DNA of 47,439 bases from Prevotellaceae bacterium UBA3627 (lineage in GTDB: Bacteria > Bacteroidota > Bacteroidia > Bacteroidales > Bacteroidaceae), in the NCBI GenBank assembly GCA_002373375.1, contig DFLE01000013.1, positions 376 through 47,814 on the forward strand. Direction: 5' to 3'. The translations under genes were made by a program, and so were the position numbers. The notes beneath the pieces are model-generated. The model did no database searches. It was given only the letters and a program-made list of their open reading frames with translations, and was not told the DNA's origin. Position 1 is the first letter of the stretch; the number at the start of each line of letters is the position of its first letter. Below, piece by piece: positions 17,364 through 26,300 of the stretch.

Positions 17364-20300
17364 ATGATGGAAAATAACAAAAAGATATTATTTCTGATTG
17401 ATGCCTATGCATTGATATACAGGAGTTACTATGCACTGATACGCGCACCAAGGATAAACTCTAAGGGACTGAATACCAGTGCGGTGATGGGATTTACCAA
17501 TACATTGCATGAGGTGATGCGCAAGGTGCAGCCTACCATAGGACAACTGCCTACGCATATAGCTGTGGCGTTTGACCACGGACTGACATTCCGACATGAG
17601 CTCTTCCCTGAGTACAAGGCACAACGTGAGGAGACTCCCGAGGATATACGTCTCTCCATACCTATTATAAAGGAACTGCTCCAAGCACTACACATCCCTA
17701 CCCTACAGGTGGATGGTTTTGAGGCCGATGACGTGATTGGAACCGTGGCGGGAATGGCTGAGAGAGAAGGTCTGCAGGTGTATATGCTTACACCCGATAA
17801 GGACTATGCTCAGCTGGTAACCAAGCAGATACATATGTTTCGTCCACGTCACGGCGGTGGCTATGAGGACATGGGACCGAAGGAGGTGTGCGAGAAATAT
17901 GGCATAGACAATACCGAGCAGGTGATAGACCTGCTGGGACTGATGGGCGACTCGTCTGATAACTACCAGGGATGTCCTGGCGTAGGTGAGAAGACTGCTG
18001 TGAAACTCATTCAGGAGTTTGGCTCCATCGAGGGATTACTCAGTCGCTCTTCTGAGGTGAAGGGAAAACTGAGAGAGAAAGTGGAACAGTCGGCTGACCA
18101 GATAAAGTTGTCAAAGACTCTCGCCACCATCCGCACTGATGTACCGGTGAACGTCACCATGGACGAGATGCTCATCAGCGATGGTGACGAAAAGAAGGTG
18201 AGGGAGATTTTTGAGGAACTGGAGTTCAAAACCCTCGCCAATAAATTTTTTGGCACCGAGGGCGATGCCACTGCCTCTGAGAGTGACAAAAGAGGCGGAA
18301 AAGGCAAAATGCAAAAAAGTGTTGCAGAAAAGCAAAAAAGTGTTAACGCTCAACTCAATTTCTTTGAAGAATTTCAAGCCAATGACACAGTTGATGAAAA
18401 ATATCGCAAGGAAAATGGGGGTATTTTGCCATCTGAAAACATAAAACAAGTTGATAGTCAAGAGGTTTGGGAAGATTTTAGGGCTAAAATTTTGTCAACA
18501 AAAAAATTCATTCTAGACGAAAAAACCACCTCAAACGACATTTTTGGCTCAAAAATAGAGAAAATCTCCATTACAACAGACGGAGAAGAGGTTTTTGTGC
18601 TCGAAGACGATTTTGTGACACAATTCCTGCAAGACGAGAGTTGTTATAAGGAAAAAATAATTGTCGTGCACGATGCAAAAAAATTACTCAAGTCTTTGTT
18701 TGGGAAAGAGGGGGGGGCGAAGACACTGTCTTCGCCTACAAGGGAAGAGGGAGCCCTGGAAGAGGAAGGACTGAATGAGAGGAAAGAAGGAGGAGCGAAG
18801 ACACTGTCTTCGCTTACAAGGGAAGAGATAGCCCTGAAAGAGGAAGGACTGAATGAGAGAAAAGAAGGGGGAGCGAAGACACTGTCTTTGTCTACAAGGG
18901 AAGAAGAAGGACTGAAAGAGGAAGGACTGGATGAGAGAAAAGAAAGGGGAGCGAAGACACTGTCTTCGTCTACAAGGGAAGAAAGGGCCCTGGAAGAGGA
19001 AGGACTGGATGAGGAAGGACTGGATAAGAGAAAAGAGAATAGGGAGGAGAATATAGCTGATGAGGGGAGAGTGAGAATATATGAGTTTATGGAGAGTTGC
19101 AAGCTATGGGATGTGATGGTAGCCCACTATCTGATAAACCCTGACCTGCACCACTCCAAGAGATGGACGGAAGAAGAGTGGACAGCAGAACGAGCCGTAA
19201 GACTATACAAACAAAGTGAGGAACTTGAAAAACGACTCAGAGAGGACGGACTGGAACAGCTCTTCCTTGAGGTGGAGATGCCACTTACCGCCGTGTTGGC
19301 AGAGATGGAGATAAATGGCATACGTCTGGACACTAAGGAGTTACAGAAGGTTCAACGCGAACTGGAGGAGCGCCTTGTGACACTGGAGAAAGAAATATAC
19401 GCACTGGCAGGAGAGCCGTTTAACATAGCGTCACCACGACAGGTGGGCGACATACTCTTCGGTAAGATGCAGATAATGGATAAGCCGAAAAAGACAAAGA
19501 CGGGCCAGTATGTTACCAACGAGGAGACACTCAACGCACTACGCGCTGACAACCCAATAGTAGGCAAGATTCTTGACCACCGTGCACTGAAGAAGCTGCT
19601 CGGCACATACGTGGAGGCACTGCCACGACTGATAAACCGTCATACCGCACATCTGCATACCACTTTCAATCAGTGTGTTACAGCCACCGGACGACTGTCG
19701 TCAAGCGACCCTAACCTGCAGAACATACCAGTGCGCACGGAGGACGGCAAGGAGATACGCCGCTGCTTCCTGCCCGAGGAAGGAGAGGACTTCCTCAGCG
19801 CCGACTACAGTCAGGTGGAGCTTCGCATCATGGCAAGCCTCAGCGGTGACAAGCACATGATAGAGGCCTTCCGCACCGGTCAGGACATCCACGCCGCCAC
19901 ATCGGCAAAGATAAACCACAAAGCCATTGACGAGGTGACACGCGAGGAGCGCAGCAAGGCAAAGAGTGCTAACTTCGGTATCATCTATGGCATATCAGCC
20001 TTCGGACTGGCACAAGGATTAGGCATAGACCGCAAGGAGGCTAAACAACTGATAGACAACTATTTCAAGGAGTTCCCCAACGTGGCAGACTACATAGAGC
20101 GCTGTAAGGAAGATGCCCGTACAGCAGGCTATGCCATTACCATCATGGGCCGCCGCCGCTACCTGCCCGACATCAACTCACGAAACGGTACGGTGCGCGC
20201 CTTTGCCGAGCGCAACGCAGTGAACGCACCTATACAGGGCACCGCTGCCGACATCATGAAAGTGGCTATGGTCAACGTATGGCGACGCCTGCACCGCGAG

Positions 20301-20477
20301 GGTATGCACGCACATCTCCTGCTGCAGGTGCACGACGAACTTAACCTCTCCGTCTCTCCCCAGGAACACAGTCAGGTGGAGCAGATAGTGAGAGAGGAGA
20401 TGGAGCATGCCGCCGAGCTCAGCGTACCACTGACAGTAGAATGTGGATGGGGAAAGAACTGGCTGGAAGCGCACTGA
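17364..20477 (+). CDS. polA: DNA polymerase I with degenerate 3'-5' exonuclease domain and tandem repeat insert
   Basis: Pol I fills gaps and removes RNA primers during replication and repair. The 1037-residue protein is about 100 longer than usual. Residues 1-300 are the 5'-3' exonuclease/FEN domain (LIDAYALIYRSYYAL, GFEADDVIGT, DNYQGCPGVGEKTA). Residues about 640-1037 are the polymerase domain, with DYSQVELRIMA (Asp814), RSKAKSANFGIIYG and VHDELNL (His990-Glu992) intact. Between them the proofreading domain is degraded: the DxE motif appears as LDEKTT, the second motif as VVHDAKKLL, and the third Asp region as WTAERAVRLY. An array of four 26-residue repeats (residues about 450-558) sits in this domain. 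Start is 17364 or the next ATG. Confidence 0.95.
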   Translation: MMENNKKILFLIDAYALIYRSYYALIRAPRINSKGLNTSAVMGFTNTLHEVMRKVQPTIGQLPTHIAVAFDHGLTFRHELFPEYKAQREETPEDIRLSIPIIKELLQALHIPTLQVDGFEADDVIGTVAGMAEREGLQVYMLTPDKDYAQLVTKQIHMFRPRHGGGYEDMGPKEVCEKYGIDNTEQVIDLLGLMGDSSDNYQGCPGVGEKTAVKLIQEFGSIEGLLSRSSEVKGKLREKVEQSADQIKLSKTLATIRTDVPVNVTMDEMLISDGDEKKVREIFEELEFKTLANKFFGTEGDATASESDKRGGKGKMQKSVAEKQKSVNAQLNFFEEFQANDTVDEKYRKENGGILPSENIKQVDSQEVWEDFRAKILSTKKFILDEKTTSNDIFGSKIEKISITTDGEEVFVLEDDFVTQFLQDESCYKEKIIVVHDAKKLLKSLFGKEGGAKTLSSPTREEGALEEEGLNERKEGGAKTLSSLTREEIALKEEGLNERKEGGAKTLSLSTREEEGLKEEGLDERKERGAKTLSSSTREERALEEEGLDEEGLDKRKENREENIADEGRVRIYEFMESCKLWDVMVAHYLINPDLHHSKRWTEEEWTAERAVRLYKQSEELEKRLREDGLEQLFLEVEMPLTAVLAEMEINGIRLDTKELQKVQRELEERLVTLEKEIYALAGEPFNIASPRQVGDILFGKMQIMDKPKKTKTGQYVTNEETLNALRADNPIVGKILDHRALKKLLGTYVEALPRLINRHTAHLHTTFNQCVTATGRLSSSDPNLQNIPVRTEDGKEIRRCFLPEEGEDFLSADYSQVELRIMASLSGDKHMIEAFRTGQDIHAATSAKINHKAIDEVTREERSKAKSANFGIIYGISAFGLAQGLGIDRKEAKQLIDNYFKEFPNVADYIERCKEDARTAGYAITIMGRRRYLPDINSRNGTVRAFAERNAVNAPIQGTAADIMKVAMVNVWRRLHREGMHAHLLLQVHDELNLSVSPQEHSQVEQIVREEMEHAAELSVPLTVECGWGKNWLEAH
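18712..19035 (-). repeat. Four-copy 78-bp REP array inside polA
   Basis: Palindromes GCGAAGACACTGTCTTCGC and close variants start at 18717, 18795, 18873 and 18951, exactly 78 bp apart. Each is followed by CTAC or TTAC (GTAG or GTAA on the minus strand), then AAGGGAAGA and a purine-rich stretch. Each unit codes 26 residues beginning GAKTLSS.TREE. Copy 4 is followed by a short internal duplication of EEGLD. The array is in frame. Confidence 0.92.
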
Positions 20478-20495
20478 AGGGGATAGTAGCTATAG

Positions 20496-20599
20496 GGGCT
20501 ATAGATATTATAGATACTATAGGAACTATAGTGCGCAGGGCGCATCAGTTGGAGTTCTCACGGGCTATAGATATTATAGATACTATAGGAACTATAGTG
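20496..20599 (+). repeat. 38-bp direct repeat with CTATAG palindromes
   Basis: A 38-bp sequence (gggctatagatattatag and so on) occurs identically at 20496-20533 and 20562-20599. Each copy contains palindromic CTATAG/TATA units every 9-12 bp. It lies between polA and the S8 protease gene. Related GAACTATAG units precede leuS (34646-34680). Confidence 0.85.
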
Positions 20600-20608
20600 A
20601 AAAAAAAA

Positions 20609-20624
20609 TGTTTCACGCGAAACA
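20609..20624 (+). promoter_or_regulatory. parS: parS-like site upstream of the S8 protease gene
   Basis: TGTTTCACGCGAAACA has one mismatch to the parS consensus. It is the fourth such site within 8.1 kb. Confidence 0.75.
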
Positions 20625-20658
20625 ATTTCACAAAACAAGAAATAAAAAAATACTGAAA

Positions 20659-22830
20659 ATGAGATGGTTGATTATAACAATAACCTCAATATTGGCACTG
20701 ATTGCTAATGCACAGGACTACAGCAAGATGTCACGTTATGTGAGACAGATGGTGATGGAACATAACATAACATCAGCGGCAGAGGCAAAGGGCTCCTACC
20801 CTACCCCACTCCAGCAGCAAGATGCCACACTGGTGTTTGTCAAGACACTTGACGATGATGCCGTGAAAGACTACAGCGTGGCTCATCAAGGCAATGTGCA
20901 TATATGCCATGTGCCCGTCAGCGAACTTGGAAAACTGTCTGAGGATGAGCGTATTATAAGGATAGAGGCACAGCCGAACACAGCCGAGGCAGACCTTGAC
21001 AGCGTGGCTTCATGCGTTGGCATAAAACCCGTATGGAAAGAAGACGGCAACGGCAACGCCATAGAGAGTCTGCTGCCCCAGGCCTATGACGGCAACGGCA
21101 CCGTGGTGGGAGTGGTTGACATAGGCATAGAATACACACACCCTACGTTCCGCTCCATTGACGACGGCCACATAAGACTGGTGCGCGCATGGGACATTCT
21201 CGATATTCCCGACGGCGCCACATATAACGGCAAGGCACAGTTTCCTCTGGGAACACTGCTCAGCGACACCACGGCGATAATACAACAGCAACGCACCACC
21301 GACAGTCCTACACAGACACACGGCACACACACCATGGGCATTGCCGCCGGCTCAGGATGGGACACACCTTACCGCGGCATGGCATATAATGCCGACATAT
21401 ACGCCGTGGGAGGACTGGTGGGAGCCAACGGCATCTATCTGCCAGAAAACATACAGCAGATAAACACCTCTACAATCAATGCCCTTGCCTTCCAGCGTAT
21501 CTTTGAGTATGCCGACACCGTAGGCAAACCTGCCGTGGTAAGCTACAGCATCAGCGGCATACAAGACATGACCGACGAGGACGCGCTGATGAACGAGTAT
21601 CTTAACGGTCTGACACAAAAGCCAGGACACATCATAGTGGCATCAGTAGGCAATAACGGCACACGCCGCCGCTACATGCCTAAGTCGGAGGCAACAGACA
21701 CCGTGGGAGGCTTAGTATCATCAAGCTACAAAACATTTGTACTCAACATAAGCACAAAAAAAACACTGACACTGCGCGTAACAGACTATAACACAAATCA
21801 ATACAAAGATATAACCCTTGACTTCAAACCCGGCAACACAAAGAGCAGGAGCCAATCAGGACTGAAGTGGAATGACTATAAGACATATTCCAACATAGCA
21901 GAACTTGACTCACTGAGCATTGGAGTCTATTCAGCTGACAACGGCTTTGACCCTGAGTCTGTGGGTTATGATATCTTCCTGAACCAAGAGGTGAAGTCGT
22001 TCTCCAAGGTGAAATACGGCGTTGAGGTTATAGGCAGCGGTGTGACAGCCGACGTCTTCTGCCAGAACGGCGAACTGATAAACGGCACACAGTACTCCCC
22101 TACCCTCACGGGTGCCGAGGTTGGCGGCAACATAGGTTCACCGGGAGCATTGCCGGCGGTGATAGGCGTAGGCATGACGGCATACTGGGAGCTGGGCAAC
22201 GGCAAACGGTGGTATGGCTCAAGCATGGGACCGTCGCTGCACGGATTTATCAAACCCGACATCACCGCCCCCGGCTATCGCGTGGCATCAGCACAGAACA
22301 GCCTGTATTACTCTAAGAACTCCAGCGTATATGGCTCATGCGCCTGGAGCAACTACAACAGCGAGAGATACCCATGGGCACGCTTGAACGGCACGTCGAT
22401 GTCAACACCATGCGTGGCAGGCATCATAGCCCTGTGGCTGGAGGCTAATCCCATGCTTACACAAGAGGACATAATGGATGTATTCGCAAACACCTCACGC
22501 CATCCTGAGGAACTGTTGGAATATCCTAATAATCAGTATGGTTACGGCGAGATAGACGCTTACAAGGGACTGCTCTACATCCTCGGCATAGACCATGTGG
22601 AGGGACTGCAGACAGAGCACCTTAGCGGAGGCGCCACCGTACGCCCTGTGGAGGGAGGCATAAAGATAAAGACAGAGGGCGAAACTACCCTGCCCTGCCG
22701 CATATACTCCACCAGCGGACAGCTGCTAATGAGCCTTGCCGTGAACGGAGAAAAGAAAATAGACATGCCCAGCGGCATATATGCAGTGCAGGTAGGACAC
22801 AAGGGCAGCACACTGGTGAGAGTGAGATAA
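20659..22830 (+). CDS. Secreted S8 (subtilisin-like) serine protease
   Basis: The start at 20659 gives a signal peptide (MRWLIITITSILALIANAQ) and 723 residues. The frame extends 216 bp further upstream, but that part is made of the 38-bp repeats. The catalytic triad is visible: Asp154 in VVDIGIEYTHP, His221 in HGTHTMGIAAG, and Ser580 in LNGTSMSTPCVAG. An insert of about 250 residues between the His and Ser motifs is typical of the larger Bacteroidota S8 proteases. The last 70 residues resemble a type-IX secretion sorting domain (IYSTSGQLLMS near the start, GIYAVQVGHKG near the end). Whether this organism has that system cannot be seen here. Confidence 0.92.
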   Translation: MRWLIITITSILALIANAQDYSKMSRYVRQMVMEHNITSAAEAKGSYPTPLQQQDATLVFVKTLDDDAVKDYSVAHQGNVHICHVPVSELGKLSEDERIIRIEAQPNTAEADLDSVASCVGIKPVWKEDGNGNAIESLLPQAYDGNGTVVGVVDIGIEYTHPTFRSIDDGHIRLVRAWDILDIPDGATYNGKAQFPLGTLLSDTTAIIQQQRTTDSPTQTHGTHTMGIAAGSGWDTPYRGMAYNADIYAVGGLVGANGIYLPENIQQINTSTINALAFQRIFEYADTVGKPAVVSYSISGIQDMTDEDALMNEYLNGLTQKPGHIIVASVGNNGTRRRYMPKSEATDTVGGLVSSSYKTFVLNISTKKTLTLRVTDYNTNQYKDITLDFKPGNTKSRSQSGLKWNDYKTYSNIAELDSLSIGVYSADNGFDPESVGYDIFLNQEVKSFSKVKYGVEVIGSGVTADVFCQNGELINGTQYSPTLTGAEVGGNIGSPGALPAVIGVGMTAYWELGNGKRWYGSSMGPSLHGFIKPDITAPGYRVASAQNSLYYSKNSSVYGSCAWSNYNSERYPWARLNGTSMSTPCVAGIIALWLEANPMLTQEDIMDVFANTSRHPEELLEYPNNQYGYGEIDAYKGLLYILGIDHVEGLQTEHLSGGATVRPVEGGIKIKTEGETTLPCRIYSTSGQLLMSLAVNGEKKIDMPSGIYAVQVGHKGSTLVRVR

Positions 22831-22868
22831 TTCATAATGCATAATTGATAACTTAAAACCGTAAGATT

Positions 22869-23204
22869 ATGAAAAGACTATTCATTTCCATGCTGATGAT
22901 TATGGTTGTTACAGCCATAAAGGCACAGACTGTGTATTCATGCGAATACACAAGCGATGCCGACGTGAAGGTTTATGTAACTGAATACAAGAGCGACGCC
23001 GACCTGGTAGTTTACAAATGTGACTACAAGAGCGACGCAAGTGGCAACGAAGGCCTGTGGTACTTCTGCAAATACAAGAGTGACGCGAAGAAGAAAATCT
23101 ATTTCACTAAGTACAAGAGCGACGCAAATCTGGTCATCTACTTCTCTAAATACAAGAGCGATGCCGGATGGAAGAACAAGAGCAAGCAACACTTGATGTA
23201 TTAA
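22869..23204 (+). CDS. Small secreted YKSDA-repeat protein (DUF6150-like)
   Basis: The 111-residue product has a signal peptide (MKRLFISMLMIMVVTAIKAQ). The rest is six copies of an 11-20-residue repeat with the core (E/D/K)Y(K/T)SDA, alternating with short beta-prone segments such as DLVVYK and NLVIYF. This pattern resembles Bacteroidota proteins classed as DUF6150, which is a tentative match from memory. Function unknown. It starts 38 bp after the S8 protease stop and ends just before a strong terminator, so the two genes are probably co-transcribed. Confidence 0.82.
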   Translation: MKRLFISMLMIMVVTAIKAQTVYSCEYTSDADVKVYVTEYKSDADLVVYKCDYKSDASGNEGLWYFCKYKSDAKKKIYFTKYKSDANLVIYFSKYKSDAGWKNKSKQHLMY

Positions 23205-23214
23205 CACAATAGAA

Positions 23215-23254
23215 AAAGCCGCAGGACTTTTAAGGTCTTGCGGCTTAATTTTTT
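23215..23254 (+). terminator. Intrinsic terminator after the YKSDA-repeat gene
   Basis: AAGCCGCAGGAC pairs with GTCTTGCGGCTT around a short T-rich/A-rich loop, followed by AATTTTTT. This is a classical rho-independent terminator. Confidence 0.85.
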
Positions 23255-23283
23255 ACCTGTGATAAGTAAAAAAGACGGAAAAC

Positions 23284-23314
23284 TTGCACATTCGTACAGA
23301 AAAGAGTAACTTTG
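23284..23314 (+). promoter_or_regulatory. Promoter of metH
   Basis: TTG (23284-23286), 20 bp, TAACTTTG (23307-23314). It leaves a leader of only about 35 nt before metH, too short for a cobalamin or SAM riboswitch. Confidence 0.7.
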
Positions 23315-23355
23315 CACCCGAAAGAATACACATACAAACACTCTGAACAGACTAA

Positions 23356-26300
23356 ATGACACGACAGGAAATACTTGACATAATGCGCGAGCGCATCCTT
23401 ATACTTGACGGCGCGACGGGAACATATCTGCAGGGACTGAACCTTACCGAGGAGGACTTCCGAGGCGAGAGGTTCAAGGATCATCCCGTGCCACTGAAAG
23501 GGTGTAACGATGTGTTGTGTCTTACCAAGCCTGAGGCTATCATTGGCATGCACAGGGCTTACATAGAGGCCGGAGCAGACATAATAGAGACTAACTCGTT
23601 TAATGCCAACTGCTTCTCGCTTGCCGACTATGAAATGCAGGACCTTGTTTATGAGATAAGCAAGGCAGCGGCAGAGTGCGCCGTAAAGGCAAGAGGGAAG
23701 AAAGAGGAAGGGAGGAAGGAAGAAGGTTTATTTGATGATACTGCATCCCAAGCAAACCTTATTCATTCATCCAGTCAACCTTATTCCAAGAGCATAATCA
23801 TCGCCGGCTCCATAGGTCCTACCAACCGCACGTTGTCGATGAGCGGCGATGTGAATAACCCTGCACACAGAGATATTACCTTTGAACAACTCTATAACAC
23901 CTACCACGAGCAGGCACGCGGACTCATTGACGGCGGTGCCGACATACTGCTCGTTGAGACTATCTTCGACACCCTTAACGCAAAGGCGGCGCTGAAGGCT
24001 ATCACAGACCTTGGCGAGGAGCGCGGACTGGACATACCTATCATGTGCAGCGGTACGCTGTCTGATGCATCCGGTCGCACACTGAGCGGTCAGACGGTGG
24101 AGGCTTACTGTGCTTCGCTGACACACGGCAACCTGTTGTCTATAGGCCTTAACTGTGGTTTCGGTGCCAAGCAACTGCTGCCGTGGCTGCGCAGACTGTC
24201 TGACATAGCGCCATGCCCTGTCAGCGTGCATCCTAACGCTGGTCTGCCTAACGTGATGGGCGGCTATGACGAGACACCTGAGACCTTCGCTGAGGTGGCT
24301 AAGCAGGTGGCTGCAGAGAGTTTGGTGAACATATACGGTGGCTGCTGCGGTACGTCGCCGGCGCATATAAAGAAGCTGAGCGAGACGCTGAAGGATGCCG
24401 CCTATAAGCCGCGCCCGTTGCCTTGCGACAGCAACGACGGCAGGGTGAAACCCATGGTGCTGTCAGGACTGGAGGCACTGAGGGTGGAACATAAGGATAG
24501 CAGCAACAATGTTGCTGCCAACAAGGGAAGAAAGACTGGAGAAGAGCAATGCGAAGATGCCAACAAGGGAAGCTGGAAGGAAGAAGGGAAGAAAGAGGAA
24601 GGGATTAAGGAGGAAGGGATTAAGGAGGAAAAACCTTCGTTCTATAATATTGGCGAGCGCACCAACGTGGCTGGTTCGGCGAAATTCAAGAAGCTCATTC
24701 AGGCGAAGGACTATGAGACTGCGCTGACCATAGCACGTAACCAGGTGGACAACGGCGCACACGTCATAGATATCTGTATGGATGACGGTCTTATTGACGG
24801 TGTGGATGCCATGACGACGTTCCTCAACCTCATAGCCTCTGAGCCAGAGATAGCACGCGTGCCGGTGATGATAGACTCCTCCAAGTGGGAGATACTGAAG
24901 GCAGGACTGCAGTGCGTGCAGGGCAAGTCGATAGTCAACTCCATCAGTCTGAAGGAAGGCGAGGAGAAGTTCCTTGCCAAGGCGCGATACATCCACTCCA
25001 TGGGTGCCGCCACTGTGGTGATGCTCTTTGACGAAGAGGGACAGGCAGACTCATACGAGCGTAAGGTAACGGTGGCACGCCGTGCCTACAAACTGCTGAA
25101 GGGCATAGGTTTCCCTACCGAGGACATCATCTTCGACCCTAACGTGCTTGCCGTGGCTACGGGTATGCCTGAGCACGACGACTACGGTCGCGCCTTCATT
25201 GCTGCCTGCGCAACGATACACAAGGAGATGCCCGAGGTACACATGTCGGGCGGCATAAGCAACCTGTCGTTCTCTTTCCGTGGTAACAACAAGATACGCC
25301 AGGCCATGCACTCCGTAGTGCTGCACCACGCCATAAAGGAGGGTCTCGACATGAGTATCGTGAACCCTGCCATGACTACTCCTTACGAGCAGATACCAGA
25401 AGACATGCTCACCATAGTAGAGGACGTAGTACTGAACAGGAAGAATACCGGAGAAACCGGAAAACCCGGAATATCCGGAGAAACCGGAAAACCCGGCACT
25501 ACCGAAAACTCTGACGACATCACTCCGTCAGAACGACTCATAGAGTATGCCGAGAAGGTAAAGGCAGAGGAGGATGCCAAGAAGGCTGCCAGCGGTGGCA
25601 AGACCGCCGAGAAGTCTGTGGCAGACTGGCGCAAGGGCACGCTTAACGAACGCATAGAATACGCCATGCTCAAGGGCATGACCGACTATATAGACGCTGA
25701 CACCGAGGAGGCTTACCAGCAGGCAGGCACTCCGCTGGGCGTGATAGACAACTACCTTATGCCTGCCATGGAGGAGGTGGGCCGCTTGTTTGGCGACGGC
25801 AAGATGTTCCTGCCGCAGGTGGTGAAGTCTGCCCGCGTGATGAAGAAGGCTGTGGCAGTGCTGGAGCCATATATGAAGGCTGGGAGTAAGGATAAGGGAA
25901 GAGAGGTGAGGGAAGAAGAGAGCTGCGACAATGTCGCAGCCCACGAGGGAAGAGGAGGGATGAAAGAGGAAAATAAACCCTCATCCCTCATCTCTCAACC
26001 ATCATCCAGCAACATCGTCATCATGGCTACGGTGAAGGGTGACGTTCACGACATAGGCAAGAACATTGTGTCGGTGGTGACGCAGTGTAACGGCTATGAC
26101 GTGAAAGACCTCGGAGTGATGGTTGACTGCGAGACCATCGTCAATGCCGCACAGCAGGAGAATGCCGTGGCTATCGGCTTGTCAGGACTTATCACGCCTT
26201 CGCTCGACGAGATGATACGCGTGTTGAAGGAACTGCGCCACCGTGGCATGACGACACCAGTGATAGTGGGCGGTGCCACCACATCAACACTGCACACGGC

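Noticed and set aside
16852..17451. Long minus-strand frames of 164-199 residues opposite the purine tract
   Set aside because: The products are almost only Ser, Phe, Leu and Pro, as forced by a pyrimidine-rich strand. They overlap the polA start and have no recognisable domain.
18712..19035. CRISPR-like array in polA
   Set aside because: The units are spaced evenly at 78 bp, but the intervals are repeats themselves rather than unique spacers, and the whole is in frame within a gene.
20443..20658. N-terminal extension of the S8 protease
   Set aside because: The extra 72 residues are coded by the polA end and the 38-bp CTATAG repeats (YRYYRYYRNYS peptides). A proper signal peptide starts at 20659.
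23205..23355. Riboswitch before metH
   Set aside because: A terminator and a promoter leave only about 35 nt of leader, too little for a cobalamin or SAM aptamer.
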